Shown here: piece by piece, positions 9,653 to 18,712 of the stretch | Layout of the letters: the number at the start of each line of letters is the position of its first letter | How positions within the stretch are numbered: position 1 is the first letter of the stretch | NCBI RefSeq assembly: GCF_001644195.2 | Contig: NZ_LWBL02000008.1 | Coordinates: forward strand, 39,315-103,314 | From: Bacillus marinisedimentorum | GTDB lineage: Bacteria; Bacillota; Bacilli; Bacillales; Bacillaceae_O | DNA length: 64,000 nt | Direction: 5' to 3' | Position numbers and translations under genes: made by a program | The notes under the pieces: generated by a model | What the model was told of the DNA's origin: nothing | Database searches by the model: none | The model's input: only the letters and a program-made list of their open reading frames with translations

Positions 9653-10426
9653 TTAATCACCCTTCACAAATGCAGTGACTTTCCAGGCCCCATCGTCCAT
9701 CTTGCTGAATTCCATCCGGTAATCCATCGGGCTGCGGACGAATTTTTCAACCATGTACCCGGTTGTTCCGTATGTCGTTTCGATCGGCACCCAGTGATAT
9801 TGGCGTCCGTTCATTTCATAGGTTTCTTCCATCGGATCGCCCATTTTCACCAGCTCATTCGAAAGCGGCTGGATGACTTCACTGTCAACAGACGGCTCAC
9901 TGCGCAAATTCACATCCGTTCCGTTTACAACACTGTATACCGCCGGATCATATTCAGCAGGGAACCTTGCCGCCACATACGGCATCAAAAATGACCCGCG
10001 GCCTTCCGTCACAAACGCCCCGCCAAGTTCCAGAATATCCGCTGCTTCATTCCAGAAAGGTGAGCCTTCGGGTGCAGCATCCAGCTGCCATTCCTCCATA
10101 AATGCTTCCTTTCCGCCGTCGCTGCCGAAGGAAGACGTTACATCCTCACTGACCATTTCGAGCAGGGCATCCGTATCTTTTGCCTGCACTGCGGTTTTTA
10201 CCTTGCCGATCGCATCTTTGAGATCTGCATCCTGATCACTTTCGTCCTGCGTGTCAAATGGAACTCTTACTCCAATCGGCTCACTGTTCTCAGCACTTTT
10301 CGGCTCTTCAGCAGCTTCTTCTTTTTTATCTGATGAAGCTCCTTTGACATCCTCCGCTTTTTCTTCCGTTCCGCAGCCGGCAAGTACAATAAATGACGCC
10401 AGTAATACAACGATCCATTTTTTCAT
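9653..10426 (-). CDS. SH3-domain lipoprotein
   Basis: A 257-residue exported protein. Residues 1-17 are a lipoprotein signal with the lipobox VLAGC. A low-complexity acidic linker rich in E, K and D follows (about 20-70). The central part (about 70-160) is a helical domain without an obvious name, and residues about 163-215 form a bacterial SH3 domain (VNGTDVNLRSEPSVDSEVIQPL), a module that often binds peptidoglycan. The start has GGGGGGACG upstream. It lies 51 bases downstream of minJ on the same strand and may be co-transcribed. Its function is not known; a cell-wall-associated role is inference. Confidence 0.85.
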   Translation of the reverse strand: MKKWIVVLLASFIVLAGCGTEEKAEDVKGASSDKKEEAAEEPKSAENSEPIGVRVPFDTQDESDQDADLKDAIGKVKTAVQAKDTDALLEMVSEDVTSSFGSDGGKEAFMEEWQLDAAPEGSPFWNEAADILELGGAFVTEGRGSFLMPYVAARFPAEYDPAVYSVVNGTDVNLRSEPSVDSEVIQPLSNELVKMGDPMEETYEMNGRQYHWVPIETTYGTTGYMVEKFVRSPMDYRMEFSKMDDGAWKVTAFVKGD

Positions 10427-10477
10427 GGTACGTCCCCCCGTTTTTTTCCTTTGCAGCCCATGACTCCCATCCCGGCG

Positions 10478-11680
10478 TCAAGACTGGTTTGCAGCCTCTT
10501 CCAATCTCATCTCCCGTTCATCCTGCACGAACAGCAAGCCGAGTTCATGGTGTTCATCTTCATAGATTGCCCGCTGGACAAGCCGCACTTCCCCGTTATG
10601 GTCGAGAACCTCCAGCTTGCAAAATGCAAGATTTTGCTGAAGTGCTTCATAAAACCCTTCTTCCGTATGGACTTCATTGCCATTCACAATCGTCACAATT
10701 TCCCCAACATGAAGATTCAGTTTATCGGCAGGCGAACCAGGCAAGACACCGAGGATGACCAGGCCATGATCCCGCCGTGAAAAGTATGTCGTATTCTGAT
10801 CATCATTATGCCGCTGCCGGACAGTCAAAAACTCGCGGCCGAGCAAAGCGGTTCCGGCAGCTGCGGCAGCCATTAACGGAAACCAGATGGCTGAAACGGC
10901 AACCGCTGTAACCAGTACACCAAGCGCAGTTACCCTGCGGCCTGTCACCCTGACACTTTCCTCCGGCAGCGATCCCTGTACCCGCTGCGAAAAACCGATG
11001 CCAAACGGAACAAACCAGAAAGCAAAAGCAGTACCCCCGACAGTAATCACCGGCCACCACTCAACAGCTGGCGTGATTCCTTCTGCAGGAACAAGCAGCA
11101 AAACCGGCAGCAGCCAGAGCCGCTTCATGCTATGGCTTCCAATCGTTTTCCCGCGTTTGCCCATCTTAAGCTGCGGTGAACTCCAATTTCTGCCTTTGTA
11201 TATGATCAGCAGGCCTTCCGTAACAATCAAAATTCCCATCATAACAGCAAGGCCAGGCACCGATGCTTCATAAATATCCTGCAAAAGCGAGTTCATGAAG
11301 GAGTTCGGAATTTCCATTTCGGGCAAAAAAAGGGCAGCGAGGATGACGGAACTGAAAAGATAAGCCGGAGAAAGCCAGCGGACTTGCAGGGTAACTGCCA
11401 GCACAATGGATAAAACAGCAAGTAAAGCCAGCACACCTAAAGGCAGGGCCAATCCCAGCCCGAACGTCAAGACAGAAACCGCCATGCCGAACAGGACGCC
11501 CTGGAACAGTGCCTTCAGATCAGCAACAACGTCATGGACACGGGTATGAAAATCGAGGCGTTCCCGTTTTACCCTCCTTTTCCCGAGCAAAAAGGCAGCC
11601 AGTATAAATAGATAAAGCTGGGGCTGCATAAAAAGGCGGCCCGCCGCCCTCGCCAGCTCCAAAAACCAATCTGCGATCAT
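10478..11680 (-). CDS. minJ: Polytopic PDZ-domain division-site protein MinJ
   Basis: A 400-residue membrane protein with about seven hydrophobic segments in residues 1-290, followed by a cytoplasmic PDZ domain (HGLVILGVLPGSPADKLNLHVGEIVTIVNGNEVHTEEGFYEAL, about 305-350). In B. subtilis, MinJ bridges DivIVA and MinD and restricts division to midcell. Size, topology and the neighbourhood (ctpB, ftsEX upstream) agree with minJ. The swrA gene that sits next to it in B. subtilis is absent here. The protein sequence is diverged, so the assignment rests on architecture plus synteny. Confidence 0.85.
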   Translation of the reverse strand: MIADWFLELARAAGRLFMQPQLYLFILAAFLLGKRRVKRERLDFHTRVHDVVADLKALFQGVLFGMAVSVLTFGLGLALPLGVLALLAVLSIVLAVTLQVRWLSPAYLFSSVILAALFLPEMEIPNSFMNSLLQDIYEASVPGLAVMMGILIVTEGLLIIYKGRNWSSPQLKMGKRGKTIGSHSMKRLWLLPVLLLVPAEGITPAVEWWPVITVGGTAFAFWFVPFGIGFSQRVQGSLPEESVRVTGRRVTALGVLVTAVAVSAIWFPLMAAAAAGTALLGREFLTVRQRHNDDQNTTYFSRRDHGLVILGVLPGSPADKLNLHVGEIVTIVNGNEVHTEEGFYEALQQNLAFCKLEVLDHNGEVRLVQRAIYEDEHHELGLLFVQDEREMRLEEAANQS

Positions 11681-11879
11681 ATAAGTAATCCCCCGTTATG
11701 TTATTTCGTTGAAGAAGTAAAGATAATAATGCGAAGCAGGACAAATAAGCCTGTGCCTGAGGAAACCGGAAACAGCTGATTTAAACATATCACGACTCCC
11801 GTTTCGGGAAAAGCGGACAAATGGTTCATCTCCAAAATGTTCGTCCGGCGGCATCCCTTGATGTGCACCGCAACGCAAC

Positions 11880-11913
11880 AAAAAAAGCATATCCGCGCAC
11901 GGCTCACGGATAT
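11880..11913 (-). terminator. ctpB: Terminator of ctpB
   Basis: ATATCCG and CGGATAT form the stem on the minus strand with an 11-base loop, and a run of seven T follows. Confidence 0.65.
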
Positions 11914-11955
11914 ACTTTCGACAGGGGCAGGTGGAGTCCTGCCCGGTTTTCCCGC

Positions 11956-13425
11956 CTATTTTAACAACATCTTAACAGCTGTCTGGAGCTGGAGGTCATT
12001 TTTCTGTTCTTTAATGCTGTCAACTGTTTTTTCTTGAATTTTGGCAGACGTTTTCTCATCAATTTTACCGTCTGCCTTCAAATCGTTCCGTTCCTGGAAC
12101 GCTTTTACAGCAGTCTCTGTTTGCTTGTTGAAGTAACCGTCAGTCCTGCCAGGGGCAAATCCGAGGCCTTTCAGCATAACCTGGGCATTTTTAACCTGTT
12201 CGGAATTCATATCATACTCAAGCACTTGCCCTTCTTTAAGCTGAATCGGATTAGCATAAAAGTATTCCGGCTGCTTCACTTCAACCGTCGGCTCTATGCC
12301 TTTTTTATGAATCCAGTTGCCATCTGGAGTCAGCCATTTGAACAGCGTCAGCTTGATATTGCTGCCGTCCTCCATCGGAATCGCCTGCTGGACCGTACCT
12401 TTACCAAATGTTTTTTGGCCGACAATCTCGTAGCCGCCCGCTTCCTTCAAGGCTCCTGCAAGGATTTCGGAGGCCGAGGCACTGCCGCCGTCAATAAGGC
12501 CGACAATCGGATACTCTTTCTTCGACTTCAGCGTCGAGAAGAAACGGTCTTTTTCGCCATCACGGTTTTCAATTTGGACAAACGGTTTATCTTCCGGGAT
12601 GATCAAACGGGACATCTCTTCAACGCTTTCCAGGTAGCCGCCAGGATTGCCGCGGACATCAATAACCAGCCCGGCGATTCCTTCGTCTTCCATCTTTTTC
12701 AGCTCTTTCTTGAAGTCAGCCGCCGTGTTCTCGGAAAAAGATGTGACCTCGAGAATTCCGATTTTCTTGCCGTCCCTTTCAATCATATCGGAGTATACCG
12801 TTTCAATCGGTATTTCATCACGCTTCACGTCAATGGACAAATTGCCGGTCACACCAGGACGATTGACTTCAAGTGTCACAGTTGTACCCTTTTCACCGCG
12901 GATTTTCAAGACCGCTTCATATAAATCGAGTCCGGCGATGCTTTTGCCGTCAACCTTCAAAATCTGGTCATTCGGCTTTAGGCCCGCCTTTTCAGCCGGT
13001 GAATCTTTAAACGGAGCGACGATCGTAACCTTGCCGTCCACCATGCTCACCTCGGCCCCGATGCCTTCAAATGAAGAATCGAGCGATTGGGTGAACTGGT
13101 GCGCAGTATCTTTATCCATATAGACCGAATACGGGTCCTCCAGTGTATCGATCATCCCCTGGATGGCCCCTTCAACAAGCTTGTCATTATCCACTTCTTC
13201 CACATACCGGTCTGAAATCAAGTCGAGCGTTTGCTCGATCTTCTCTACGTCTTCGATGTTTTTAGAATCTCCCTTGCCGGAAGCCAGGTTCTGCTGCAAT
13301 TCACTTTGGATCAACGACGGCTTCTGTTCTTCATCCAGGTATGTCATTCCTGCATACGTTCCGCCTGCTCCTATAAGCAAGGAAACAGCTGCCAGCACCG
13401 CTGCAGCACGACTTTTCAAAAACAC
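11956..13425 (-). CDS. ctpB: C-terminal processing serine protease CtpB (S41)
   Basis: A 489-residue secreted protease. There is an N-terminal signal anchor (residues 5-27), a PDZ domain around 100-185 (SFEGIGAEVSMVDGKVTIV), and the S41 core with the catalytic serine in GGSASASEILAGAL and the lysine in GKGTVQ, giving a Ser-Lys dyad. The C-terminal 70 residues are a peptidoglycan-binding-1 domain (QVMLKGLGFAPGRTDGYFNKQTETAVKAFQ). In B. subtilis, CtpB helps activate sigma K by cleaving SpoIVFA during sporulation. The start is GTG at 13425 with AGGTGAGG upstream. Its position between minJ and the M23/ftsEX cluster matches B. subtilis apart from the inserted M23 gene. Confidence 0.93.
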   Translation of the reverse strand: MFLKSRAAAVLAAVSLLIGAGGTYAGMTYLDEEQKPSLIQSELQQNLASGKGDSKNIEDVEKIEQTLDLISDRYVEEVDNDKLVEGAIQGMIDTLEDPYSVYMDKDTAHQFTQSLDSSFEGIGAEVSMVDGKVTIVAPFKDSPAEKAGLKPNDQILKVDGKSIAGLDLYEAVLKIRGEKGTTVTLEVNRPGVTGNLSIDVKRDEIPIETVYSDMIERDGKKIGILEVTSFSENTAADFKKELKKMEDEGIAGLVIDVRGNPGGYLESVEEMSRLIIPEDKPFVQIENRDGEKDRFFSTLKSKKEYPIVGLIDGGSASASEILAGALKEAGGYEIVGQKTFGKGTVQQAIPMEDGSNIKLTLFKWLTPDGNWIHKKGIEPTVEVKQPEYFYANPIQLKEGQVLEYDMNSEQVKNAQVMLKGLGFAPGRTDGYFNKQTETAVKAFQERNDLKADGKIDEKTSAKIQEKTVDSIKEQKNDLQLQTAVKMLLK

Positions 13426-13585
13426 ACTGCCTCACCTCATATCCCTTCGCGTCTGTATTAAAGCCATTTTAAACGATAACGGGGTGACTTTGCCATTGCG
13501 GGCACCCCTGGCCGCTGCAAAAAGTCATGATCAGCAGCCGGGAAAACGCGTATCGATTGCAGTTCCAAAAGGATCCAACTTTACA

Positions 13586-13620
13586 GAAAAGGCACCACAC
13601 TGGGAAGAGTGCGATGCCTT
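13586..13620 (-). terminator. Terminator of the M23 hydrolase gene
   Basis: AAGGCATCGCACTC pairs imperfectly with CAGTGTGGTGCCTT around a four-base loop, with TTTTCT after it on the minus strand. Confidence 0.7.
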
Positions 13621-13678
13621 CTTCAATCTCATACTATGAAATGCTTGTACGGATTATGCTAAAGCTGTTATGAGCTTA

Positions 13679-14989
13679 TTACCAGCCAGGGATATACGGC
13701 CTTGGGTCAACTGCGTATCTTTTGTCGGCAGTCCATGGGCCTTTGTGCAGTTCAAAGTGCAGGTGCGCACCGTATGAACGGCCGGTGTTGCCCATGTATC
13801 CGAGCATCTGGCCTTTGCTGACCTTCTGGCCTGTGCTTACCATGCGGTTTTCCATATGCGCATAGAGCGTTGTGTACAGCTGGCCTTTAATATAATGCGT
13901 AATGTATACGACGTTGCCATAAGACGAAGAGTAATAGGAACGGAATACTGTCCCACTCGCTGCCGCTACAATCGGCACGCTTGTACCGCGTTTACCGATA
14001 TCAATCCCCGCATGCAGTTTGCTCCAGCGCTGGCCGTAGTTCGATGTGATCGGGCCGGCAGCCGGTGTTGTGAATGCACCGCTTGATGTTGCAGGCTTAG
14101 GAGCCGGGGCAGATGTATGGCTTGGAGTCGAGCTGCTTGATTGCTTGGCTTTCTTCGCTGCCGCAGCTCTGGCTGCTGCTTCTGCTTCTGCTTTTTCACG
14201 TGCAATCCGTGCCTGTTCCGCTTCATATTCCTTTTTCATCTGGCGGACAGTTGCTTCCTGCGCTTTCAGGTTTTCCATTTCTTCCTGCTGGTCCATCGCC
14301 AGATCTTCCAGATGTTCTTCTTCTTGCTTGAGTTCTTTCATCAGCTGATTCTTTTTGGCCACCTGACCTTCCAATTCAGCTTTCAAACCTTTCAGTTCTT
14401 CCATCTTCTTCTCAAGATCGGCAAGCTTTTGCTCTACTTCCGCTTTCTTTTGTTCAAGCGCATCCTTGTCATCCTGATGCTGTTGAAGAATATCCTTATC
14501 CTGCTGGACAATTGTTGTCACAGCAGAAATGCGGTCGATGAAATCACCGAAACTCTGAGCCCCAAGAAGAACATCCATATAGCTGATTGTACCGCCGTTC
14601 TCCTGAACGGAACGGACACGGGTCTTCAGCAGCTCATCGCGCTCGGCAATGCGTTTTTCGAGTGCTTTGATTTCTACTTTTAGCTGCTCAATTTCTTTTT
14701 GTGTTTGGGCAATTTCCTTTTCTTTTGTGCGGATTTTCCCCAGCGTTTCTTCTACTGCTGCATCAAGGCGCTGGATTTCTGCTTCCACCTTTTTCTGCTC
14801 TTCCTGCACCTTCTGGATTTCCGCTTCGGTTTTTTGCTGTTCTTTTCCAACATCAGACTGCTTACTTTGATATTCTTTAATCTGCTTATCAAAATTTTGT
14901 GCCGAAGCGGTTTCCGTTCCTGCATACCCTAATACACTTCCTGCTCCCAGCGCAATCGCCAGACCGAATGCAACAATTTTCTTTTTCAA
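13679..14989 (-). CDS. Secreted coiled-coil M23 peptidoglycan hydrolase
   Basis: A 436-residue protein with a signal peptide (cleavage near AQN, residue 30). A long coiled coil follows (about 33-265, rich in E, K and Q), interrupted by the conserved loop GGTISYMDVLLGAQSFGDFIDRI, and then an S/T/P linker. The C-terminal M23 endopeptidase domain has the zinc ligands in HAGIDIG and HLHFE. The PcsB/CwlO-type coiled coil plus a peptidase is the architecture of FtsEX-regulated wall hydrolases. The gene sits 76 bases downstream of ftsX on the same strand. That it is the FtsEX-activated hydrolase here is a strong inference from context, not proven. Confidence 0.92.
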   Translation of the reverse strand: MKKKIVAFGLAIALGAGSVLGYAGTETASAQNFDKQIKEYQSKQSDVGKEQQKTEAEIQKVQEEQKKVEAEIQRLDAAVEETLGKIRTKEKEIAQTQKEIEQLKVEIKALEKRIAERDELLKTRVRSVQENGGTISYMDVLLGAQSFGDFIDRISAVTTIVQQDKDILQQHQDDKDALEQKKAEVEQKLADLEKKMEELKGLKAELEGQVAKKNQLMKELKQEEEHLEDLAMDQQEEMENLKAQEATVRQMKKEYEAEQARIAREKAEAEAAARAAAAKKAKQSSSSTPSHTSAPAPKPATSSGAFTTPAAGPITSNYGQRWSKLHAGIDIGKRGTSVPIVAAASGTVFRSYYSSSYGNVVYITHYIKGQLYTTLYAHMENRMVSTGQKVSKGQMLGYMGNTGRSYGAHLHFELHKGPWTADKRYAVDPRPYIPGW

Positions 14990-15065
14990 GACGCAACTTC
15001 CCCCTTCTGGTACTTTCAGCCGAACGGCTGTATCTCTAGCTTTTCTATATATGAGATTGATAGAT

Positions 15066-15959
15066 TTAAACTTTCAAGAATTTACGAACAGACATCGTGC
15101 TTCCCCATATGCCGATGAACGCACCCATTAACACGAGGATCCCCGCTATTTCATAAACAAATGGACTGAATGTCAGCAAACTGAAAAATGTTGTTTCAAG
15201 TCTTGGTGTGATGATGTCGTATAGATACTCATAACCGAAGGCCACTGCCGCAATCGGCAGGACAGCACCCATGATGCCCAATACGGCGCCTTCAACGAAA
15301 AACGGCCAGCGGATAAACCCGTTTGTGGCTCCGCAAAGCTTCATGATTTCGATTTCCTTTCGGCGGGCTACGATTGTAATTTTAATCGTATTCGAGATCA
15401 GGAAGATGGCTGTGAAAAGCAGGCCGGCAATTAGAATGATCCCGGCATTTCTGGCCACTTCAACGACCGAGAAGAGCTTTTCAACCGTCCCCTGTCCATA
15501 ATTGACTTTTGATGCAAATTCCATATCCTGAATTTGTTTTGCAACTTCAGGTGTATCCTTAGGATTCGTTGTCTTTACGATGAAAACATCATTTAATGGA
15601 TTCTCTTTTTGGAGCGACTCGAATGCGGCTCCTTCTTCCCCAAAACTCTCGATTACTTTTGTGAGTTCCTGTTCTTTGGAAGAATAGGTGACATTCGAGA
15701 CTTCTGAAATACCTTTAATCCGGTCTTCAAGCTTTGCCTGCTGTTCAGGTGATGCCGTCAAGCCGACATGCACTCTGATTTCGACATCCTTTTCCACCTG
15801 GGAAGCAAGATGATTCAAGTTCAGCATGATGACAAGGAAAATGCCGACCAGCAGCAGTGTAACCGTCACTGCACTGACTGAAGCAAATGTCATCCAGCCG
15901 TTTCGTTTGATGTTTTTAAAGCCCTCACGGAAATGGCGGCCGATCGTATTAAATTTCAT
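15066..15959 (-). CDS. ftsX: Cell-division ABC transporter permease FtsX
   Basis: 297 residues. There is an N-terminal cytoplasmic tail, a first membrane segment (about 23-45), an extracellular loop of about 130 residues (DVEIRVHVGLTASPEQQ onward) that in the family contacts wall hydrolases, then three more membrane segments at about 170-195, 215-240 and 265-290. The start at 15959 (MKFNTIGRHFREG) overlaps the ftsE stop codon by 11 bases. A longer in-frame start inside ftsE is rejected because family members begin at this motif. FtsEX signals to a peptidoglycan hydrolase during elongation and, in B. subtilis, sporulation. Confidence 0.95.
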   Translation of the reverse strand: MKFNTIGRHFREGFKNIKRNGWMTFASVSAVTVTLLLVGIFLVIMLNLNHLASQVEKDVEIRVHVGLTASPEQQAKLEDRIKGISEVSNVTYSSKEQELTKVIESFGEEGAAFESLQKENPLNDVFIVKTTNPKDTPEVAKQIQDMEFASKVNYGQGTVEKLFSVVEVARNAGIILIAGLLFTAIFLISNTIKITIVARRKEIEIMKLCGATNGFIRWPFFVEGAVLGIMGAVLPIAAVAFGYEYLYDIITPRLETTFFSLLTFSPFVYEIAGILVLMGAFIGIWGSTMSVRKFLKV

Positions 15960-16635
15960 AGCCATATTCCCCCTTCGACTCATCGCGGGCAATTTGGCCA
16001 TTTTCGATGGCTATGACACGTTTGCGAATGGTGTTTACGATTTCACGATTATGGGTAGCCATAATAATGGTAGTTCCCATATTATTGACTTCTTCAAATG
16101 TGTTCATGATATCCCAGGACGTTTCCGGATCAAGGTTTCCGGTTGGCTCGTCTGCAATTACGACACTCGGGTGGTTCACAATCGAACGGGCAATGGATAT
16201 CCGCTGCTGTTCGCCGCCTGAAAGCTCGTCCGGAAACATGCGTGCCTTATGTTTCAATTTTACAAGATCAAGGACATCCATGACCTTTTTCTTGATCGTC
16301 TTCGGATTTTCTTCAATGACTTCCAATGCAAATGCTATATTTTCATAAACCGTCAATCGCGGCAAAAGCTTGAAATCCTGGAATACGACCCCGATTTTTC
16401 TGCGGACAAACGGAACTTTCCGTTCTTTTATCTTCGACAGGTCAATGCCGTTGAATAAGATTGTCCCCTTTGTCGGCCTCTCTTCACGGTACATCATTTT
16501 AATGAAAGTGGACTTGCCGGCACCGCTCGGGCCCACTATGTAAACAAAATCCCCGTCCGCAATGGTGACATCAATGCCGTTAATCGCAGTTACACCATTC
16601 CGATAGGTTTTGTATACTTCCTTCATTTCAATCAT
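15949..16635 (-). CDS. ftsE: Cell-division ABC transporter ATPase FtsE
   Basis: 228 residues. Walker A is GPSGAGKST (about residue 36), the signature is LSGGEQQR, and Walker B is VVIADEPTGNLD, followed by the H-loop ATH. The start MIEMKEVYKTY at 16635 has AGGTGGG upstream; an upstream in-frame methionine 54 bases earlier lacks one. FtsE hydrolyses ATP to drive FtsX. The 11-base overlap with ftsX implies coupled translation. Confidence 0.96.
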   Translation of the reverse strand: MIEMKEVYKTYRNGVTAINGIDVTIADGDFVYIVGPSGAGKSTFIKMMYREERPTKGTILFNGIDLSKIKERKVPFVRRKIGVVFQDFKLLPRLTVYENIAFALEVIEENPKTIKKKVMDVLDLVKLKHKARMFPDELSGGEQQRISIARSIVNHPSVVIADEPTGNLDPETSWDIMNTFEEVNNMGTTIIMATHNREIVNTIRKRVIAIENGQIARDESKGEYGYEI

Positions 16636-16749
16636 AATCAACCCACCTAAACACTTTGTTGTTGTCAAACGAATTATTCCTGCTGCCATTCTTGTGTTTA
16701 TCTGTCTATTTAGAGTACGATGCTCGTTCGCTTTGTTTTTGACTCATTT

Positions 16750-16758
16750 ATTATAACA
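16750..16758 (-). promoter_or_regulatory. ftsE: Extended -10 promoter candidate for ftsEX
   Basis: On the minus strand the sequence TGTTATAAT is a perfect extended -10 element about 115 bases before the ftsE ATG. The -35 position is poor (CTTAAA), which extended -10 promoters tolerate. Confidence 0.45.
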
Positions 16759-16853
16759 TCAACATTCGCCATTTTAAGTCATAATCTGCTATTTTCACAT
16801 TACAATTATGTTTCAAAAAACAGAATTATTGACAATATTTGTTATGTATGTAA

Positions 16854-16890
16854 CAAAAAAGGAGTTTTCTGTAATAAAACAGAAAACTCC
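16854..16890 (-). terminator. cccB: Terminator of cccB
   Basis: GGAGTTTTCTG and CAGAAAACTCC form an 11-pair perfect stem around TTTTATTA, and the minus strand continues with TTTTTT. Confidence 0.85.
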
Positions 16891-16931
16891 TCATACTCAT
16901 GCAATTTCCATTCGCTTTCCAAATAAGAAAA

Positions 16932-17360
16932 TTACTTCATATTTGCGAGCCAGGTTGCGACCATATCAGCATCGTCACCTTTAAGCAGTCCGCCCGGCAT
17001 TGACCCCTGGCCATTTTCGATAATATCTAAAATTTCATCCTTGGAAAGCTTGCTGCCAACCTCATTCAAGGCCGGTCCTACTTGCCCTTCAAGGTTTTGG
17101 CCGTGGCATTGGACACAGCTCTGTGCATACAGCTCAGCAGCTGCCTCTTCATCTACAGCAGCTGTCCCTTCGCCTTCTTCTGCACCTTCTTCTCCGCCTT
17201 CTTCAGTTGTTCCTTCATCAGTCGTTCCTTCATCTTCTGCAGGTTCTTCAGTTGCAGGTTCATTGTTCTCTGCCGGTTCATCTGCATTCTCTTCTCCGCC
17301 GCCGCAGGCACCTAGAACAAGCATCGAACCGAACAGGATTGCCAATAGTTTTTTACTCAC
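16932..17360 (-). CDS. cccB: Membrane-anchored cytochrome c-551 CccB
   Basis: 142 residues. The N-terminus is a lipoprotein signal with the lipobox VLGAC, followed by a long E/G/T-rich acidic linker (about 22-72). The last 70 residues form a small class I cytochrome c: the haem-attachment motif CVQCH is at about residue 83, and the methionine ligand is in GSMPGG. In B. subtilis CccB is a lipoprotein cytochrome that passes electrons toward terminal oxidases on the outer membrane face. The start is GTG at 17360 with GGGGG upstream. It is a single gene with its own terminator. Confidence 0.93.
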   Translation of the reverse strand: MSKKLLAILFGSMLVLGACGGGEENADEPAENNEPATEEPAEDEGTTDEGTTEEGGEEGAEEGEGTAAVDEEAAAELYAQSCVQCHGQNLEGQVGPALNEVGSKLSKDEILDIIENGQGSMPGGLLKGDDADMVATWLANMK

Positions 17361-17429
17361 TCGCTTTTCCCCCTAACTATGGATGATTTTAGTGAAACTT
17401 TCCATTCCTACTGTTTAAGTATAACCATG

Positions 17430-18302
17430 TCAGGACCGATTGAAACCCTCACCGAGCACTTCAGCTGCGTTCATCACCACGACAAATGCTGATGGGTCAA
17501 TACTTTTAACCAATTGTTTCAATTTTGTGAATTCCGTCTGGTCCACAACACACATCAAAATCGGGCGCTCATCGTCTGTGAAGCCGCCATATCCGGACAG
17601 TCGGGTCACGCCCCGGTCGATTTCATTTAAAATGCCCATCCGGACTTCTTCCTCTTTGCCGGTGATGATCATCGCCATTTTTGTATAGCCGAAACCTACC
17701 TGGACAAGATCGATCGTTTTGCTCGTCACATACAGCCCGATCAGTGCATACAGCCCCCGCTCGATATCAAACACGACCGCAGCGGTGGTCACGATGATGC
17801 CGTCAATAACCGCCACACTTGCGCCGAGGGAAATGCCGGTATATTTATGGATGATCTGTGCGGCCAGATCCGTTCCGCCTGTCGATGCTTTCCCCTTAAA
17901 TACAATACCGAGCCCAAGCCCGACACCAATGCCGCCGAACAGGGCGCCAAGAAGGGGATTGAGAGTGGCAGCCTCCATATCTCGGCTCAGGTATACGACA
18001 AACGGCAAAAACAGCGTGCCGACGAACGTTTTCATCCCGAACTGGCGGCCAAGCAGCACCACACCTAAAATGAACAGCGGGATATTGAAGCCCCATTGAA
18101 CATACGCCGGCTCAAACCCAAACAGTTCATCTGTAATCGTACTGATTCCCGAAACACCGCCTGAAGCAACGCGATTCGGCAGCAGGAACAAATTGAACGC
18201 CAGCGCCACCAGACTGGATCCGATAAGGACAAACAAATAATCAAGGGCAAGCTGGAGCTTTGGATCAACCCCGTGCCTCTTATAGTTTTTCACCATCATC
18301 AT
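17430..18302 (-). CDS. yvjA: YitT family membrane protein (YvjA-like)
   Basis: A 290-residue protein with five hydrophobic segments in residues 18-200 (DYLFVLIGSSLVALAFNLFLLP, then GVGLGLGIVFKGKASTGGTDLAAQI) and a C-terminal cytoplasmic DUF2179 domain (about 220-280). This is the standard YitT/YvjA architecture; no transport substrate has been firmly assigned for the family. The gene lies where yvjA is found in B. subtilis, between prfB and cccB. Several ATG codons are stacked at the start and the ribosome-binding site is weak. Confidence 0.88.
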   Translation of the reverse strand: MMMVKNYKRHGVDPKLQLALDYLFVLIGSSLVALAFNLFLLPNRVASGGVSGISTITDELFGFEPAYVQWGFNIPLFILGVVLLGRQFGMKTFVGTLFLPFVVYLSRDMEAATLNPLLGALFGGIGVGLGLGIVFKGKASTGGTDLAAQIIHKYTGISLGASVAVIDGIIVTTAAVVFDIERGLYALIGLYVTSKTIDLVQVGFGYTKMAMIITGKEEEVRMGILNEIDRGVTRLSGYGGFTDDERPILMCVVDQTEFTKLKQLVKSIDPSAFVVVMNAAEVLGEGFNRS

Positions 18303-18410
18303 TATGCATACACTCTTTCTTCGACATTATTTGTAGCTTTAACCTTTGCTACTATATCATGCACCCGAAAACGTGTAAACGCAGCCATAATAACGCGTTA
18401 ATGAAGTGCA

Positions 18411-18454
18411 GTCCCTGGCAATTGCCTGGGAAGTGCCAGGCAATTGCCAGGCAT
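18411..18454. repeat. Palindromic repeat family A, copy 3
   Basis: Contains CCTGGCAATTGCCTGGG and GTGCCAGGCAATTGCCAGGC, the same core units as the copies at 3790, 8901, 24494 and 52511. Confidence 0.85.
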
Positions 18455-18473
18455 TATTTGCAACTAGGAACAA

Positions 18474-18595
18474 AAGCGCAAGGCGCCCGCTTAGCGGTGT
18501 ACGCATAAGCGGGGGTACCCGCAGGAAGGTGATCTTTCCTTCCGGAGGGGATCACCGCTTATGACGATAGCCGCTGGCGCCTGGAGCTGGATGGC
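18474..18595 (+). repeat. Structured GC-rich repeat, family C
   Basis: A GC-rich block ending GGCGCCTGGAGCTGGAT, an ending seen in a widespread intergenic repeat of Bacillus-related genomes (from memory). It folds on itself: GCATAAGCGG pairs with CCGCTTATG, and GGTGATC with GATCACC. There is only one copy in this window and no reading frame. Confidence 0.6.
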
Positions 18596-18647
18596 ACCCT
18601 TCTGGCTTTTCATCCACACCCAAAAAATTTATAATTCCTTAACAGCC

Positions 18648-18688
18648 AAAAAACACCCGCTGCCGGAAAGCCCGGTCAGCGGGTGTTT
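18648..18688 (-). terminator. prfB: Terminator of prfB
   Basis: AAACACCCGCTG and CAGCGGGTGTTT form a 12-pair perfect stem, and TTTT follows on the minus strand, shortly after the prfB stop codon. Confidence 0.88.
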
Positions 18689-18712
18689 GATTTCTTCTTT
18701 ATGTCTGCCGCA

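Larger units (their letters stand above)
18303..18712. other. Repeat-rich spacer between the YitT gene and prfB
   Basis: About 410 bases with no gene. It holds a copy of palindromic repeat family A, one copy of structured repeat family C and the prfB terminator, each listed separately. Confidence 0.7.

Noticed and set aside
12034..12924. Plus-strand frame of 296 codons opposite ctpB
   Set aside because: Antisense shadow of a well-conserved protease gene, with no ribosome-binding site.
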